Shown here: piece after piece, positions 8,299 through 16,580 of the stretch | How positions within the stretch are numbered: position 1 is the first letter of the stretch | Layout of the letters: each line of letters begins with the position of its first letter | Origin: Xanthomonas albilineans | GTDB taxonomy: Bacteria > Pseudomonadota > Gammaproteobacteria > Xanthomonadales > Xanthomonadaceae | Direction of reading: 5' to 3' | Assembly (NCBI RefSeq): GCF_002939705.1 | Contig: NZ_MDCB01000010.1 | Coordinates: forward strand, 1-64,000 | Length of the DNA: 64,000 nucleotides | Translations under genes and position numbers: made by a program | The notes under the pieces: generated by a model | What the model was told of the DNA's origin: nothing | What the model saw: the letters and a program-made list of their open reading frames with translations, nothing else | Database searches by the model: none

Positions 8299-9426
8299 TT
8301 AGACATCGTCTCGATTTCGTCCGGCCTGTCCGCGTGAACCGGGGGGGGGTGAAGATTGCGTTGACTGTGCGCCATTGTAGTGCCGTGTCGTTTGTGATTT
8401 CGCTTCTGAAGATGTATGTGAAACATCATGGCCATTTCTCCCGATCTGCGGCGGCGTATACGACCCAGGCGGTTGCCCCTGCGGTCCGGGGACCGAGGCG
8501 GGATTGAAGACGGAGAAGTGCATGAAGTTGGTCATGCTGCCTTGCCACAATATTGCCCCGATTGGGGGTAGGACGACGATCAGTAGGGTGGCAATCAATC
8601 CTGCCCATCCCTGCTGCAATGCCTGCGAGGACAAGCCTTCCGCATTGCCCAGGCTGATGACCTTCGCCCCCCAGTAGGCCAGCGCGATCCTGGCCGTCAT
8701 CTTCAATACGATGGCGGTGACGACCGACAGCACCGACATCGAGAACAACGTGCCGATCACGTAGAACAGCCAGCGTTTGAACAGGTCCTTGGTCTGGTCG
8801 AAGATCAGGAACAGGATGAAGATCGGCCCCACCCCGATCAGGAACGCCATCGTGAACTTGAACATCAACAGCATCACCCCGGCCATGATCGGCGGACCGG
8901 CCGTGCCGAAGCCGGCCAGCAGCAGCGCGTTTTCTTTCTTTTTGATGGTTTCCGGGTCGCTGGGGTTCACCTGGATTGCGTCCAAGGTGCTCAACGCCAA
9001 TTGGGTGTAGGTGAGGTTCTCGTCGATGGCGTCGGCGGCGGTGCTGTCCTTCTCGCCGGTGAACAGCCAATGGATTTCCTTATCCAGACCGTCAGTCATG
9101 GTTTTATGCAGCAGCGTGCCGTTGGCGCCGATGCCGGCGGCAATGCCCAGGATGACCGACACCTTGCCGGCCTTGATCATGGTCGCCATGGCCGATTCGC
9201 GTAATTGTCCGCTGGCGATGCGATAGCCCAGCAAGAGCACCCAGAAGGTGGTGGCGGTCAACGCGATGACGCTTACCCACTGCATCGCGCGGGCCATCAC
9301 GTCCATGCCGAAGGTGTCGATCTGGTGACTGAGGTAGTTGTTGATCAGCCGGAAGAAGACGTAATCCCCCAGGCTGGTATCTGCCAGGGGGTGTAACCAA
9401 TTCATCGATCCATCGAACATGCTCAT
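8299..9426 (-). CDS. virB6: VirB6/TrbL-family type IV secretion membrane protein
   Basis: 375 residues from ATG 9426 (AAGG 6 bp upstream). It has an N-terminal amphipathic part and a helix near 45-65 (WVSVIALTATTFWVLLLGYR). A central loop is followed by the conserved VirB6 core of consecutive helices from about 170 to 295 (GPPIMAGVMLLMFKFTMAFL, VGPIFILFLIFDQTKDLFKRW). The tail is hydrophilic and Pro/Gly/Ser-rich. VirB6 forms the inner-membrane channel of type IV secretion systems. No other vir/trb gene is in the window, so it is an orphan whose partners lie elsewhere or are lost. A run of nine G sits in the codons for the C-terminal SSPPPGS stretch. Confidence 0.8.
   Translation of the reverse strand: MSMFDGSMNWLHPLADTSLGDYVFFRLINNYLSHQIDTFGMDVMARAMQWVSVIALTATTFWVLLLGYRIASGQLRESAMATMIKAGKVSVILGIAAGIGANGTLLHKTMTDGLDKEIHWLFTGEKDSTAADAIDENLTYTQLALSTLDAIQVNPSDPETIKKKENALLLAGFGTAGPPIMAGVMLLMFKFTMAFLIGVGPIFILFLIFDQTKDLFKRWLFYVIGTLFSMSVLSVVTAIVLKMTARIALAYWGAKVISLGNAEGLSSQALQQGWAGLIATLLIVVLPPIGAILWQGSMTNFMHFSVFNPASVPGPQGQPPGSYTPPQIGRNGHDVSHTSSEAKSQTTRHYNGAQSTQSSPPPGSRGQAGRNRDDV
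8341..8349. repeat. Nine-base poly-G tract in the 3' part of virB6
   Basis: A homopolymer of nine G (nine C in the coding sense) encodes part of the Pro-rich tail about 20 codons before the virB6 stop. Tracts of this length are prone to slippage. A one-base change would alter only the last residues, or extend the protein toward the DUF4189 gene start 51 bp downstream. Confidence 0.8.
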
Positions 9427-10260
9427 GGCCTTGCGCCTTTATTTGAGAGTGGTAAACGAAATCGTGAAGGGGAGATCCGTTGGACAGGGGCGATACCAGT
9501 AAGGCGTTGGCACGACCCGAACCAGATGCAGGGCGCGTGGCAGATGCCTGGCGTAATGGACGCGTCAGGCACGTAGATTGCCCACAGATCATGCGCCCAC
9601 GGCCGACGGCGGCTGGTGGCGTCCTGAAGCTGATTCGGGGGTGGTGTGCTTGCTCAAGCCATGGTCCTTATGCGCAGGTGATGCCGACGTGCAAGCCGTT
9701 ATCCTATTGGATACGACATTGTGCCGGAGCTGTCAAACGCAGGCCCATCCGGGGGATGCAGCGCGCGCATGAGTCCGGCACTGGATCACAGTGCCCACCG
9801 CCATGCTGACGCTGCCGGCAATCAGCCGACACGGTTTGGGCGTACTAAGGTCGCCATTCAAAATCCGGAGGGAGGTTGCTCGATCAGCAGCCAGGGACAG
9901 CGAGGTACAGACTTGGCGTTGCTACCGACTGACCGTCCTGTGCCGACTGGATATGGCCTTAGCATACAATCCGCCGCAATCGCGCGCGCGAGGGATTCGG
10001 ATTTGATTATTTTGGACATAAAAAATGCCCGGAGTTCGTCGTAATCGAGTGTGCTTATGACTCAGGTGCGCTGGCGCATCGCCAGAGTAAGCAAGTACCT
10101 TCTGCCCCACGAGCTGTGGTGCTATGCACTACCGTGATGGCTAGTCATGCTAGGCACGATCCGAGTCGGGTAAAGCCGATGCCGTTTTCATGGAGGACGC
10201 AGCACAGGCTAACGGACCCCGGAGGGGAAGGCCCGAGCGCTGGCGAACCTAAGCCAGAAT
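9427..10260. other. Gene-free stretch upstream of virB6
   Basis: About 830 bp without a convincing coding region on either strand. The open frames lack start signals, family features or consistent codon use. Around 10080-10200 there are several short self-complementary segments (for example GTGGTGC/GCACTAC and CTAGTCATGCTAG) that could fold in RNA, but I recognise no known RNA family. It may be decayed type IV secretion or integrative-element DNA. Confidence 0.5.
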
Positions 10261-10303
10261 CATGGCGATGGGCTGGTGCGTGAATGCGCAAGCGCCATCC
10301 ACC

Positions 10304-10324
10304 TGGGGGCAACATTGGGGGCAT
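10304..10324. repeat. TGGGGGCA direct repeats, possible integrase arm sites
   Basis: TGGGGGCA occurs at 10304-10311 and again at 10316-10323, a 12-bp period. Pairs of such G-rich repeats are often found next to tyrosine-integrase genes and attachment sites of genomic islands (recalled, not proven here). No integrase gene or tRNA is visible nearby. Confidence 0.3.
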
Positions 10325-10430
10325 CTTTTACTATTTCCGCGCAGAAGCCTTGAAAATCCAATGTTTTTGTTGCCTATTTCCGCACCAGAGCCTGGATTCA
10401 GTAGCTGCCTCAGTCGCTACGATTCGATAC

Positions 10431-10471
10431 GAAACGCCCGGGCCGTAAGGGTTTCGGGCGTTTCCGTTTTT
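10431..10471 (+). terminator. Intrinsic terminator-like hairpin
   Basis: Perfect 10-bp stem GAAACGCCCG (10431-10440) / CGGGCGTTTC (10455-10464), a 14-nt loop, then CGTTTTT. It has all the elements of a Rho-independent terminator on the + strand. No gene ends just before it, so it may be left from a deleted gene or RNA at an island boundary. Confidence 0.6.
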
Positions 10472-10557
10472 GGTGTGCGGCACGATTTGCACGACATCGA
10501 TCTCCCCCACTCCGCAAAAATTCCCCATAAGATGCCCGCATGGCGAGCATCCAGAAA

Positions 10558-10905
10558 TCAGGGATGCCTGATCCGTTCGCGTTTGAGCAGACCGAAGAAA
10601 CTCTGCATCGGTGCATTGTCGTGGTAGTTGCCGCGACGACTCGTGCTGCGCACTAGGCCATGGGCCGCCAGGAAGCATTGCCCGTCATCGCTGGTGTGGG
10701 CCGAACCTTGATCCGAATAAACCAATCCAGCGGGTTTGGGATCGCGCCGTCAAAGCGCGGATAGTAGGGTTTGCAAGATCAGGTCGGTGTCGGCGCGATC
10801 ACGCATCGTCCAACCGTTCGGCGCCTCCACCGTCTTGAACCTGCGATTGGTCACTTGGCGGGTCCCATCTATCTTGAACTCATCTGCATCACGCCTGCTG
10901 CTCAT
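10558..10905 (-). mobile_element. Internally deleted IS3-family element (OrfA start fused to OrfB core)
   Basis: Reading the minus strand from ATG 10905 gives DEFKIDGTRQVTNRRFKTVE, the N-terminus of an IS3-type OrfA (helix-turn-helix protein). It then jumps directly to OrfB sequence: TMRDRADTDLILQTLLSAL, a TGA stop, then GLVYSDQGSAHTS (second catalytic Asp region) and RGNYHDNAPMQSFFGLLKRERI (region of the catalytic Glu, here Gln). It stops at 10558, well before the normal OrfB end. About 1 kb of the element has been deleted in the middle, so it cannot encode a working transposase. Confidence 0.75.
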
Positions 10906-11330
10906 GGACACGTTCTAACTCGCCATTTTCCATGGCCCTGAGATGTTTAGGAAACACTGAGCGATTCATCTTGGGCCGCGTTGAAGGCGCAATCAGAAAA
11001 TATTTCTGAGAATATTAAGAAAAAGTTCAATCCGAAGGCTGCTTTTGCAAATCCCGCCACGATGTTGTTTCAAATGGGATGTCTATCCATCTCGTGCGGT
11101 AGACGGTTTACTCTGTAGGCATTGACACATATGGCGATCAGGTAAATTATCGTGGATAGATCAAGCTGATCTGCCCGTAATCTGTTTAGCCAAGGTTTTC
11201 ACTATCGTTAAGTGATTCAGTCATTGCCACTTTGTCTTTCATTGGCTTTGTTGGTGGCAGTGAGTGGTGGCATAAGAATGGGTGGTTTCCTAGCTCGTTT
11301 CCCTATTCGGTTAGTCAGGCCTACCCAATA

Positions 11331-11362
11331 GCTTTTCTGGTTTCGAGCTTTTCTGGTTTCGA
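11331..11362. repeat. 16-bp perfect tandem duplication in the avidin leader
   Basis: GCTTTTCTGGTTTCGA is present at 11331-11346 and immediately again at 11347-11362, ending 8 bp before the ribosome binding site of the avidin-family gene. It lies in the probable 5' leader. It could be a recent slippage duplication or a repeated binding site. Confidence 0.8.
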
Positions 11363-11382
11363 TTACTTAGGAGAACATGATA

Positions 11383-11835
11383 ATGTCAACGCACATACAT
11401 CGCTATGCGGCTTGTCTTGCACTTTTGGCGGGCTGCGCCTCGCTGGCCCACGCCGAGCCCACATGCACCAATCCGTTGGGGAGATGGAAAAACGAGTTGG
11501 GTTCCACGCTCATTGTCTCGGAGTTTGATGCTTCTTCCGGGAAGATATCAGGTAACTATATCTCGCCTTCCGGAACTACCGGTTCTGAGTATCCGATGGT
11601 CGGGTGGATTAATAATGCTTCACCCACTAAGTCAAACAACCGGACTGTATTCACTTTTTCCGTGCGATGGGGTACCTATGGCAGCGTCACCGCCTGGACC
11701 GGCACCTGTGTCGATGGAACAAAATACAAGCCCGCGTTGATTACGACGCTTTGGCATCTGGCGCGAGGTAGCTCCGATTATTCCTGGGATCATGTGCTGA
11801 CCAATACCGACGGTTTTGCTGCCTTGCCCTACTGA
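11383..11835 (+). CDS. Secreted avidin/streptavidin-family biotin-binding protein
   Basis: 150 residues. ATG 11383 sits 9 bp after GGAG; ATG 11377 is the alternative. Residues 1-24 are a signal peptide (AACLALLAGCASLAHA). The rest is a full avidin beta-barrel sequence. Matching streptavidin by eye, the biotin contacts are all present: N37 and S41 (NELGS), Y59 and S61, W96, S101, T103 and W105 (SVTAW), W124 and D143. W135 lies eight residues before D143, as does the inter-subunit Trp120 of streptavidin. Cys28 and Cys109 could pair like the disulfide of chicken avidin. The expected activity is very tight biotin binding outside the cytoplasm, perhaps to starve competitors or capture biotin; the role is inference. 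The gene stands alone beside IS debris and gene-poor DNA. Confidence 0.9.
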   Translation: MSTHIHRYAACLALLAGCASLAHAEPTCTNPLGRWKNELGSTLIVSEFDASSGKISGNYISPSGTTGSEYPMVGWINNASPTKSNNRTVFTFSVRWGTYGSVTAWTGTCVDGTKYKPALITTLWHLARGSSDYSWDHVLTNTDGFAALPY

Positions 11836-12425
11836 CCGGCTAACCAGCGCCGCACAATCGATTCCAGGCGCGAAGATTTTTCCATATTTTATTTAAAACA
11901 TGTGGAACTCCATGGCCAGAGGAAAATATCCATTTGAATCGGATATCTCCTTTGGTCATTTTTTATCTGCTCGGCCTGCCGAAAGTGATCTGGACCGATA
12001 ACGGTTACGATGCATGCTTCAACGCGTACGGTTTCCCGGCCCTGCCGCATGCGCGCACCGAGAGAGTGCTGGCGACGCATCTATCACGAGGGGCAATCTC
12101 ATCTTGCCTAGCAGCGCATCCAGCCCGGAGCGGCTTGGATTGCATTCATCTCATGGCGTGGTGAGATGCTGACGTCCGGAACGGTCCATCGACCCACTGC
12201 GACCCCATGTCGCAGCTCGGTGCGGCAATGTGTCGCACATCAAACCAGGGCGTTGCGCCTGCTTGGGCGGCGCCATGGCTTCCGGAATTGTGGCACGGCA
12301 GCATAAAATACCCAGGTGATCGCGCAGGCCGGTCCGGATGCGGCGGTAGATGCGGACGGACCTTGCACGGCACGCCGCCCTTCGTTCGGGTGGTTCGCAT
12401 TCCTTTACGCAAGTTGGATCGTTCG
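11836..12425. other. Gene-free stretch between the avidin gene and cyoA
   Basis: About 590 bp with no coding region I can support. The cyo operon promoter should lie in its right half. In-frame sequence upstream of the cyoA start to 12207 is open, but it has no plausible start site and no match to CyoA N-termini. Confidence 0.5.
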
Positions 12426-13367
12426 ATGATTCCGTTGAAACAACTCCGGCGTTCGCTGCGCTCCGGTCTGCTACTACCGGCCGTGCTGCTGTTGGCCGGC
12501 TGCGACTCGGCCATCCTCAACCCCAGGGGGCAGATCGGCCAAGACGAGAAGACGTTGCTGATCACCTCCGTCGTGTTGATGCTGCTGGTGGTGATCCCGG
12601 TCATCGTGATGACCCTGGCCTTCGCCTGGCGCTATCGCGCCTCCAACACCAAGGCCCGCTACGAGCCGAACTGGTCGCATTCCACCGCGATCGAAGTGGT
12701 GGTGTGGTCCATTCCGTGCATGATCATCCTGGTGCTGGCCGTGCTCACCTGGCGCTCCTCGCATGCGCTGGATCCGTACAAGCCGCTGGAGTCGCAGGTC
12801 AAGCCGATCACCATCGAGGCGGTGGCGCTGGACTGGAAGTGGATGTTCATCTACCCGGAGCAGGGCATCGCCACGGTCAACGAGATCGCCTTGCCGGTGG
12901 ATACGCCGGTGAATTTCAAGATCACCTCGGACACGGTGATGAACTCGTTCTTCATCCCGCATCTGGGCACGCAGATCTATGCGATGGCCGGCATGGAGAC
13001 CAAGTTGCACCTGATCGCCAATGAGCCGGGCGAGATGTTCGGCCTGTCGGCCAACTACAGCGGTCACGGCTTCTCCAAGATGGGCTTCACGGTGCACGCC
13101 ACCGACCGCGCCGGCTTCGATGCCTGGGTGGCCAAGGTCAAGGCGTCGCAGAAGACGCTGGACCATGCCCAATTCCAGGCGCTGGCCGCCGACCGCAACG
13201 ACGAGGCGGCCTATCCGGTGACGTACTACGCCTCGGTGCAGAACGGCCTGTTCAAGTCGTTGATCGACAAATACATGATGGGCAAGGGCCACGACATGGA
13301 CGGCCACCACGCCCATCCGGCATCGGCGGTCGAGCCGGTCGCCATGTGCACTTCTGGAGACAAGTGA
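12426..13367 (+). CDS. cyoA: Cytochrome bo3 ubiquinol oxidase subunit II
   Basis: 313 residues. ATG 12426 was chosen because it gives a lipoprotein signal ([11 protein letters not shown]) typical of CyoA. Two membrane helices follow (about 50-75 and 95-115), then a periplasmic cupredoxin domain ([53 protein letters not shown]). The Cu-A ligands of cytochrome c oxidases are absent, marking a quinol oxidase. The subunit helps bind the quinol-oxidising complex in the inner membrane. It is the first gene of cyoABCD, and its TGA overlaps the cyoB ATG. Confidence 0.95.
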   Translation: MIPLKQLRRSLRSGLLLPAVLLLAGCDSAILNPRGQIGQDEKTLLITSVVLMLLVVIPVIVMTLAFAWRYRASNTKARYEPNWSHSTAIEVVVWSIPCMIILVLAVLTWRSSHALDPYKPLESQVKPITIEAVALDWKWMFIYPEQGIATVNEIALPVDTPVNFKITSDTVMNSFFIPHLGTQIYAMAGMETKLHLIANEPGEMFGLSANYSGHGFSKMGFTVHATDRAGFDAWVAKVKASQKTLDHAQFQALAADRNDEAAYPVTYYASVQNGLFKSLIDKYMMGKGHDMDGHHAHPASAVEPVAMCTSGDK

Positions 13368-15367
13368 TGTTAGGCAAACTTACGCTCGAGGCGGTTCCGT
13401 ACCACGAGCCGATCATCATGGCCGCCCTCGGGGGCGCGAGCCTGTTCGGCCTGCTGGCCGTGGCGGCGGTCACCAAGTACAAAAAGTGGGGCTATCTGTG
13501 GCACGAGTGGCTGACCTCGGTCGACCACAAGCGCATCGGTGTCATGTACATCCTGGTGGCGCTGGTCATGCTGCTGCGCGGTTTCGCCGACGCGGCGATG
13601 ATGCGTACCCAGCAGGCCATGGCGCACGATGGCAATCCGGGCATCTTCCCGCCGCATCACTACGATCAGATCTTCACCGCGCATGGCGTGATCATGATTT
13701 TCTTCATGGCCATGCCGTTCATGACCGGCTTGTTGAATCTGGTCGTGCCGCTGCAAATCGGCGCGCGCGATGTCGCCTTCCCGTTCCTGAACTCGCTGAG
13801 CTTCTGGCTGTTCGTGTCCGGTGCGGCGCTGGTCAACATCTCGCTGGGCGTGGGTGAGTTCGCGCAGACCGGCTGGCTGGCGTATCCGCCGTTGTCGGAG
13901 TTGCAATACAGTTCGGGCGTCGGGGTGGATTACTACATCTGGGCGTTGCAGATTTCCGGCCTCGGCACATTGCTCACCGGCGTCAATTTCTTCGTGACGA
14001 TCATGCGCATGCGCGCGCCGGGCATGACCCTGATGCGGATGCCGATCTTCACCTGGACCGCGCTGATCACCAACATCCTGATCATCGCCGCGTTCCCGAT
14101 CCTGACCGTGGCGCTGGCGCTGCTGGGTGCCGACCGCTACCTGGGCACGCACTTCTTCACCAACGACGGTGGCGGCAACGCCATGATGTACGTCAACCTG
14201 ATCTGGATCTGGGGCCACCCGGAGGTGTATATCCTGATCCTGCCGGCGTTCGGCATTTTCTCCGAGTTGATCGCCACGTTCAGCCGCAAACGCCTGTTCG
14301 GCTATGCCTCGATGGTGTACGCCACCTCGTGCATCGGCGTGTTGTCGTTCATCGTGTGGTTGCACCACTTCTTCACCATGGGCTCGGGTGCCAACGTCAA
14401 TGCCTTCTTCGGCATCACGACGATGATCATCTCGATCCCGACCGGGGTGAAGATCTTCAACTGGCTGTTCACCATGTTCCGCGGTCGCGTGCACATGACC
14501 GCGCCGGTGCTGTGGACGATCGGCTTCATGATCACCTTCACCATCGGTGGCATGACCGGCGTGATGCTGGCGATCCCGGCGGTGGATTTCGTGTTGCATA
14601 ACAGCCTGTTCCTGATCGCGCACTTCCACAACGTGATCATCGGCGGCGTGGTGTTCGGTTACCTGGCGGGTCTGACCTACTGGTTCCCGAAGGCATTCGG
14701 CTTCAAGCTCAACGAAACGCTGGGCAAGGCGTCGTTCTGGTGCTGGATCGTCGGCTTCTTCATCGCCTTCATGCCGCTGTACGTGCTGGGCTTCATGGGC
14801 ATGACCCGGCGCATGAACAGCTACAACCATCCGGAATGGGCACCGTGGCTGATGGTGGCTGCGGTGGGGGCGGCGATCATCGGTGCCGGTATTTTCCTCA
14901 ACCTGCTGCAGATCGTTTACAGCATCTGGAAGCGCAAGGACAACCTGGACCTGACCGGCGATCCGTGGCATGGCCGCACCCTGGAGTGGGCGACGTCCTC
15001 GCCGCCGCCGTTCTACAACTTCGCCGTGCTGCCGCACATCGACGACCGCGACCAGTTCTGGGAAGACAAGGCGAAGGGCAAGGGCTGGACGCGTCCGGCC
15101 AAGTACGAGCCGATCCACATGCCACGCAATACGGCGGCTGGCTTCTGGATCGGCGCCTTCGGTGTGGCCCTGGGCTTTGGTTTGACTTGGCACATCTGGT
15201 GGATGGCGCTCGTCGGTCTGGTCGGCATGGTCGGCAGTTTCATCGCCCGCACCTTCGATGACGATATCGACTACTGGGTCCCCGCAGAGGAAGTTGAGCG
15301 CATCGAGAACGCGCGTTTCGCCCTGCTGGAACAGCAACAGGCGGCGCATGCCGCAAAGGCGCTTTGA
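13367..15367 (+). CDS. cyoB: Cytochrome bo3 ubiquinol oxidase subunit I
   Basis: 666 residues starting at ATG 13367 inside the cyoA stop (TGATG). This is the catalytic heme-copper subunit reducing O2 and pumping protons. Visible ligands are the low-spin heme His in [10 protein letters not shown], the Cu-B His with cross-linked Tyr in WGHPEVY, the Cu-B His pair in WLHHFF, and the heme His pair in [11 protein letters not shown]. The length is the usual size for CyoB. It is translationally coupled to cyoA and is followed after 3 bp by cyoC. Confidence 0.97.
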   Translation: MLGKLTLEAVPYHEPIIMAALGGASLFGLLAVAAVTKYKKWGYLWHEWLTSVDHKRIGVMYILVALVMLLRGFADAAMMRTQQAMAHDGNPGIFPPHHYDQIFTAHGVIMIFFMAMPFMTGLLNLVVPLQIGARDVAFPFLNSLSFWLFVSGAALVNISLGVGEFAQTGWLAYPPLSELQYSSGVGVDYYIWALQISGLGTLLTGVNFFVTIMRMRAPGMTLMRMPIFTWTALITNILIIAAFPILTVALALLGADRYLGTHFFTNDGGGNAMMYVNLIWIWGHPEVYILILPAFGIFSELIATFSRKRLFGYASMVYATSCIGVLSFIVWLHHFFTMGSGANVNAFFGITTMIISIPTGVKIFNWLFTMFRGRVHMTAPVLWTIGFMITFTIGGMTGVMLAIPAVDFVLHNSLFLIAHFHNVIIGGVVFGYLAGLTYWFPKAFGFKLNETLGKASFWCWIVGFFIAFMPLYVLGFMGMTRRMNSYNHPEWAPWLMVAAVGAAIIGAGIFLNLLQIVYSIWKRKDNLDLTGDPWHGRTLEWATSSPPPFYNFAVLPHIDDRDQFWEDKAKGKGWTRPAKYEPIHMPRNTAAGFWIGAFGVALGFGLTWHIWWMALVGLVGMVGSFIARTFDDDIDYWVPAEEVERIENARFALLEQQQAAHAAKAL

Positions 15368-15370
15368 ACC

Positions 15371-15991
15371 ATGGCTTCCACGACGCTCGATCACCACGCC
15401 GACCACGCGGACGGCCACGACCACGCACATCACGACACGGGCGGCAGCACCGTCTTCGGGTTCTGGGTCTACCTGATGAGCGACTGCCTCATCTTCGCCG
15501 GCCTATTCGCCACCTACGCCGTGCTGGCGGGCGCGACGGTGGATGGCCCGACCGCCAAGGAACTGTTCGACCTGAAGTTTGTGCTGGTGGAAACCTTCCT
15601 GCTGCTGTTCAGCAGCCTGGGCTTCGGCTTGGCGATGATCGCCGCGCACAGGCGCAGCATGGGCGGCCTGTATGCCTGGCTCGCGGTCACTGCGGCCCTG
15701 GGCCTGGGCTTTCTGGGCATGGAGCTTTACGAGTTCCATCACCTCATCCACGAGGGTGCCGGTCCTGGCCGTAGCGCGTTTCTCTCGGCCTTCTTCACTC
15801 TGGTCGGCACCCATGGCCTGCACGTGGCCTCGGGCCTGCTGTGGATGACGGTGCTGGTGATCCAGATCGCCAGGAACGGCCTGACCCCGCGCAACAGCAC
15901 CCGTTTGGCGTGCCTGAGCCTGTTCTGGCACTTCCTCGACGTGATCTGGATCGGCGTGTTCACCATCGTTTACCTGCTGGGAGCGCTGTAA
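15371..15991 (+). CDS. cyoC: Cytochrome bo3 ubiquinol oxidase subunit III
   Basis: 206 residues with a His-rich N-terminus ([16 protein letters not shown]), then five membrane helices. CyoC-type motifs are [20 protein letters not shown] and [16 protein letters not shown]. It stabilises the oxidase core and has no cofactor. ATG 15371 lies 3 bp after the cyoB stop and its own stop overlaps the cyoD ATG. The His-rich head is longer than in E. coli CyoC. Confidence 0.95.
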   Translation: MASTTLDHHADHADGHDHAHHDTGGSTVFGFWVYLMSDCLIFAGLFATYAVLAGATVDGPTAKELFDLKFVLVETFLLLFSSLGFGLAMIAAHRRSMGGLYAWLAVTAALGLGFLGMELYEFHHLIHEGAGPGRSAFLSAFFTLVGTHGLHVASGLLWMTVLVIQIARNGLTPRNSTRLACLSLFWHFLDVIWIGVFTIVYLLGAL

Positions 15992-16329
15992 TGGCCCACC
16001 ATCCTTCTTCCGAGGCGCATGCCGACCCGTCGCATGGCAGTAGCCTGAAGTCTTATCTGATCGGCTTCGTCCTTGCCGTGATTCTCACCGTGATCCCGTT
16101 CGGCATGGTGATGAGCGGTGCATTCCCCAAGGGGGCGACTGTCATCGCCATCGCGGTGATGGCCGCGGTGCAAATGCTGGTGCATCTGGTCTACTTCCTG
16201 CACATGGACCGCTCGCCTGAACAGCGCTCCAACGTGCATGTGGGCCTGTTCTCCTTGTTGATCATCGGTATCGTGGTGGTCGGCTCGCTGTGGGTCTTGC
16301 ACAACCTCAACGTCAACATGCTGCACTGA
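15991..16329 (+). CDS. cyoD: Cytochrome bo3 ubiquinol oxidase subunit IV
   Basis: 112 residues with three membrane helices and the CyoD signature HLVYFLHMDRSPEQRSN. It assists Cu-B assembly in the oxidase. ATG 15991 overlaps the cyoC TAA. No cyoE (heme O synthase) follows, so heme O synthesis must be encoded elsewhere. A terminator follows. Confidence 0.93.
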   Translation: MAHHPSSEAHADPSHGSSLKSYLIGFVLAVILTVIPFGMVMSGAFPKGATVIAIAVMAAVQMLVHLVYFLHMDRSPEQRSNVHVGLFSLLIIGIVVVGSLWVLHNLNVNMLH

Positions 16330-16354
16330 ACCCGCTGAGTCCCACCTGGATGCT

Positions 16355-16389
16355 GCGACGGGCCGCCTGCATGCGGCCTGTCGCATTTT
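16355..16389 (+). terminator. Terminator of the cyoABCD operon
   Basis: Stem GCGACGGGCCGC (16355-16366) / GCGGCCTGTCGC (16373-16384) with one G-U pair and a 6-nt loop, followed by ATTTTG. It lies 26 bp after the cyoD stop. Confidence 0.7.
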
Positions 16390-16580
16390 GCGCTCAGCGT
16401 CGTGTTTGCTGCGTGGGTGAAACGCGGCTGCATGCGCTGTTGTATGCCGTTTGCCTGCGACGTTACCCTGCCCGTTGGTGTGAATGCTGCTGCGCATGAC
16501 CTATGGCATGGCACGCAGGTGCTGTTGCAGGCATAGCATGGTCGTTTTCTTGTCCGTTATCGTTCCCTTGGGGAGAGTTC

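Noticed and set aside
9480-9809. 109-residue + strand ORF upstream of virB6
   Set aside because: No start signal, no recognisable motif, composition of random high-GC sequence.
12207-12425. Longer N-terminus for cyoA
   Set aside because: The lipoprotein signal of CyoA begins at ATG 12426; the upstream codons have no CyoA resemblance.
13370-15433. 687-residue open frame antisense to cyoB and cyoC
   Set aside because: It mirrors the high-GC codon pattern of cyoB, is rich in His, Arg and Asp without any domain, and cyoB is certain.
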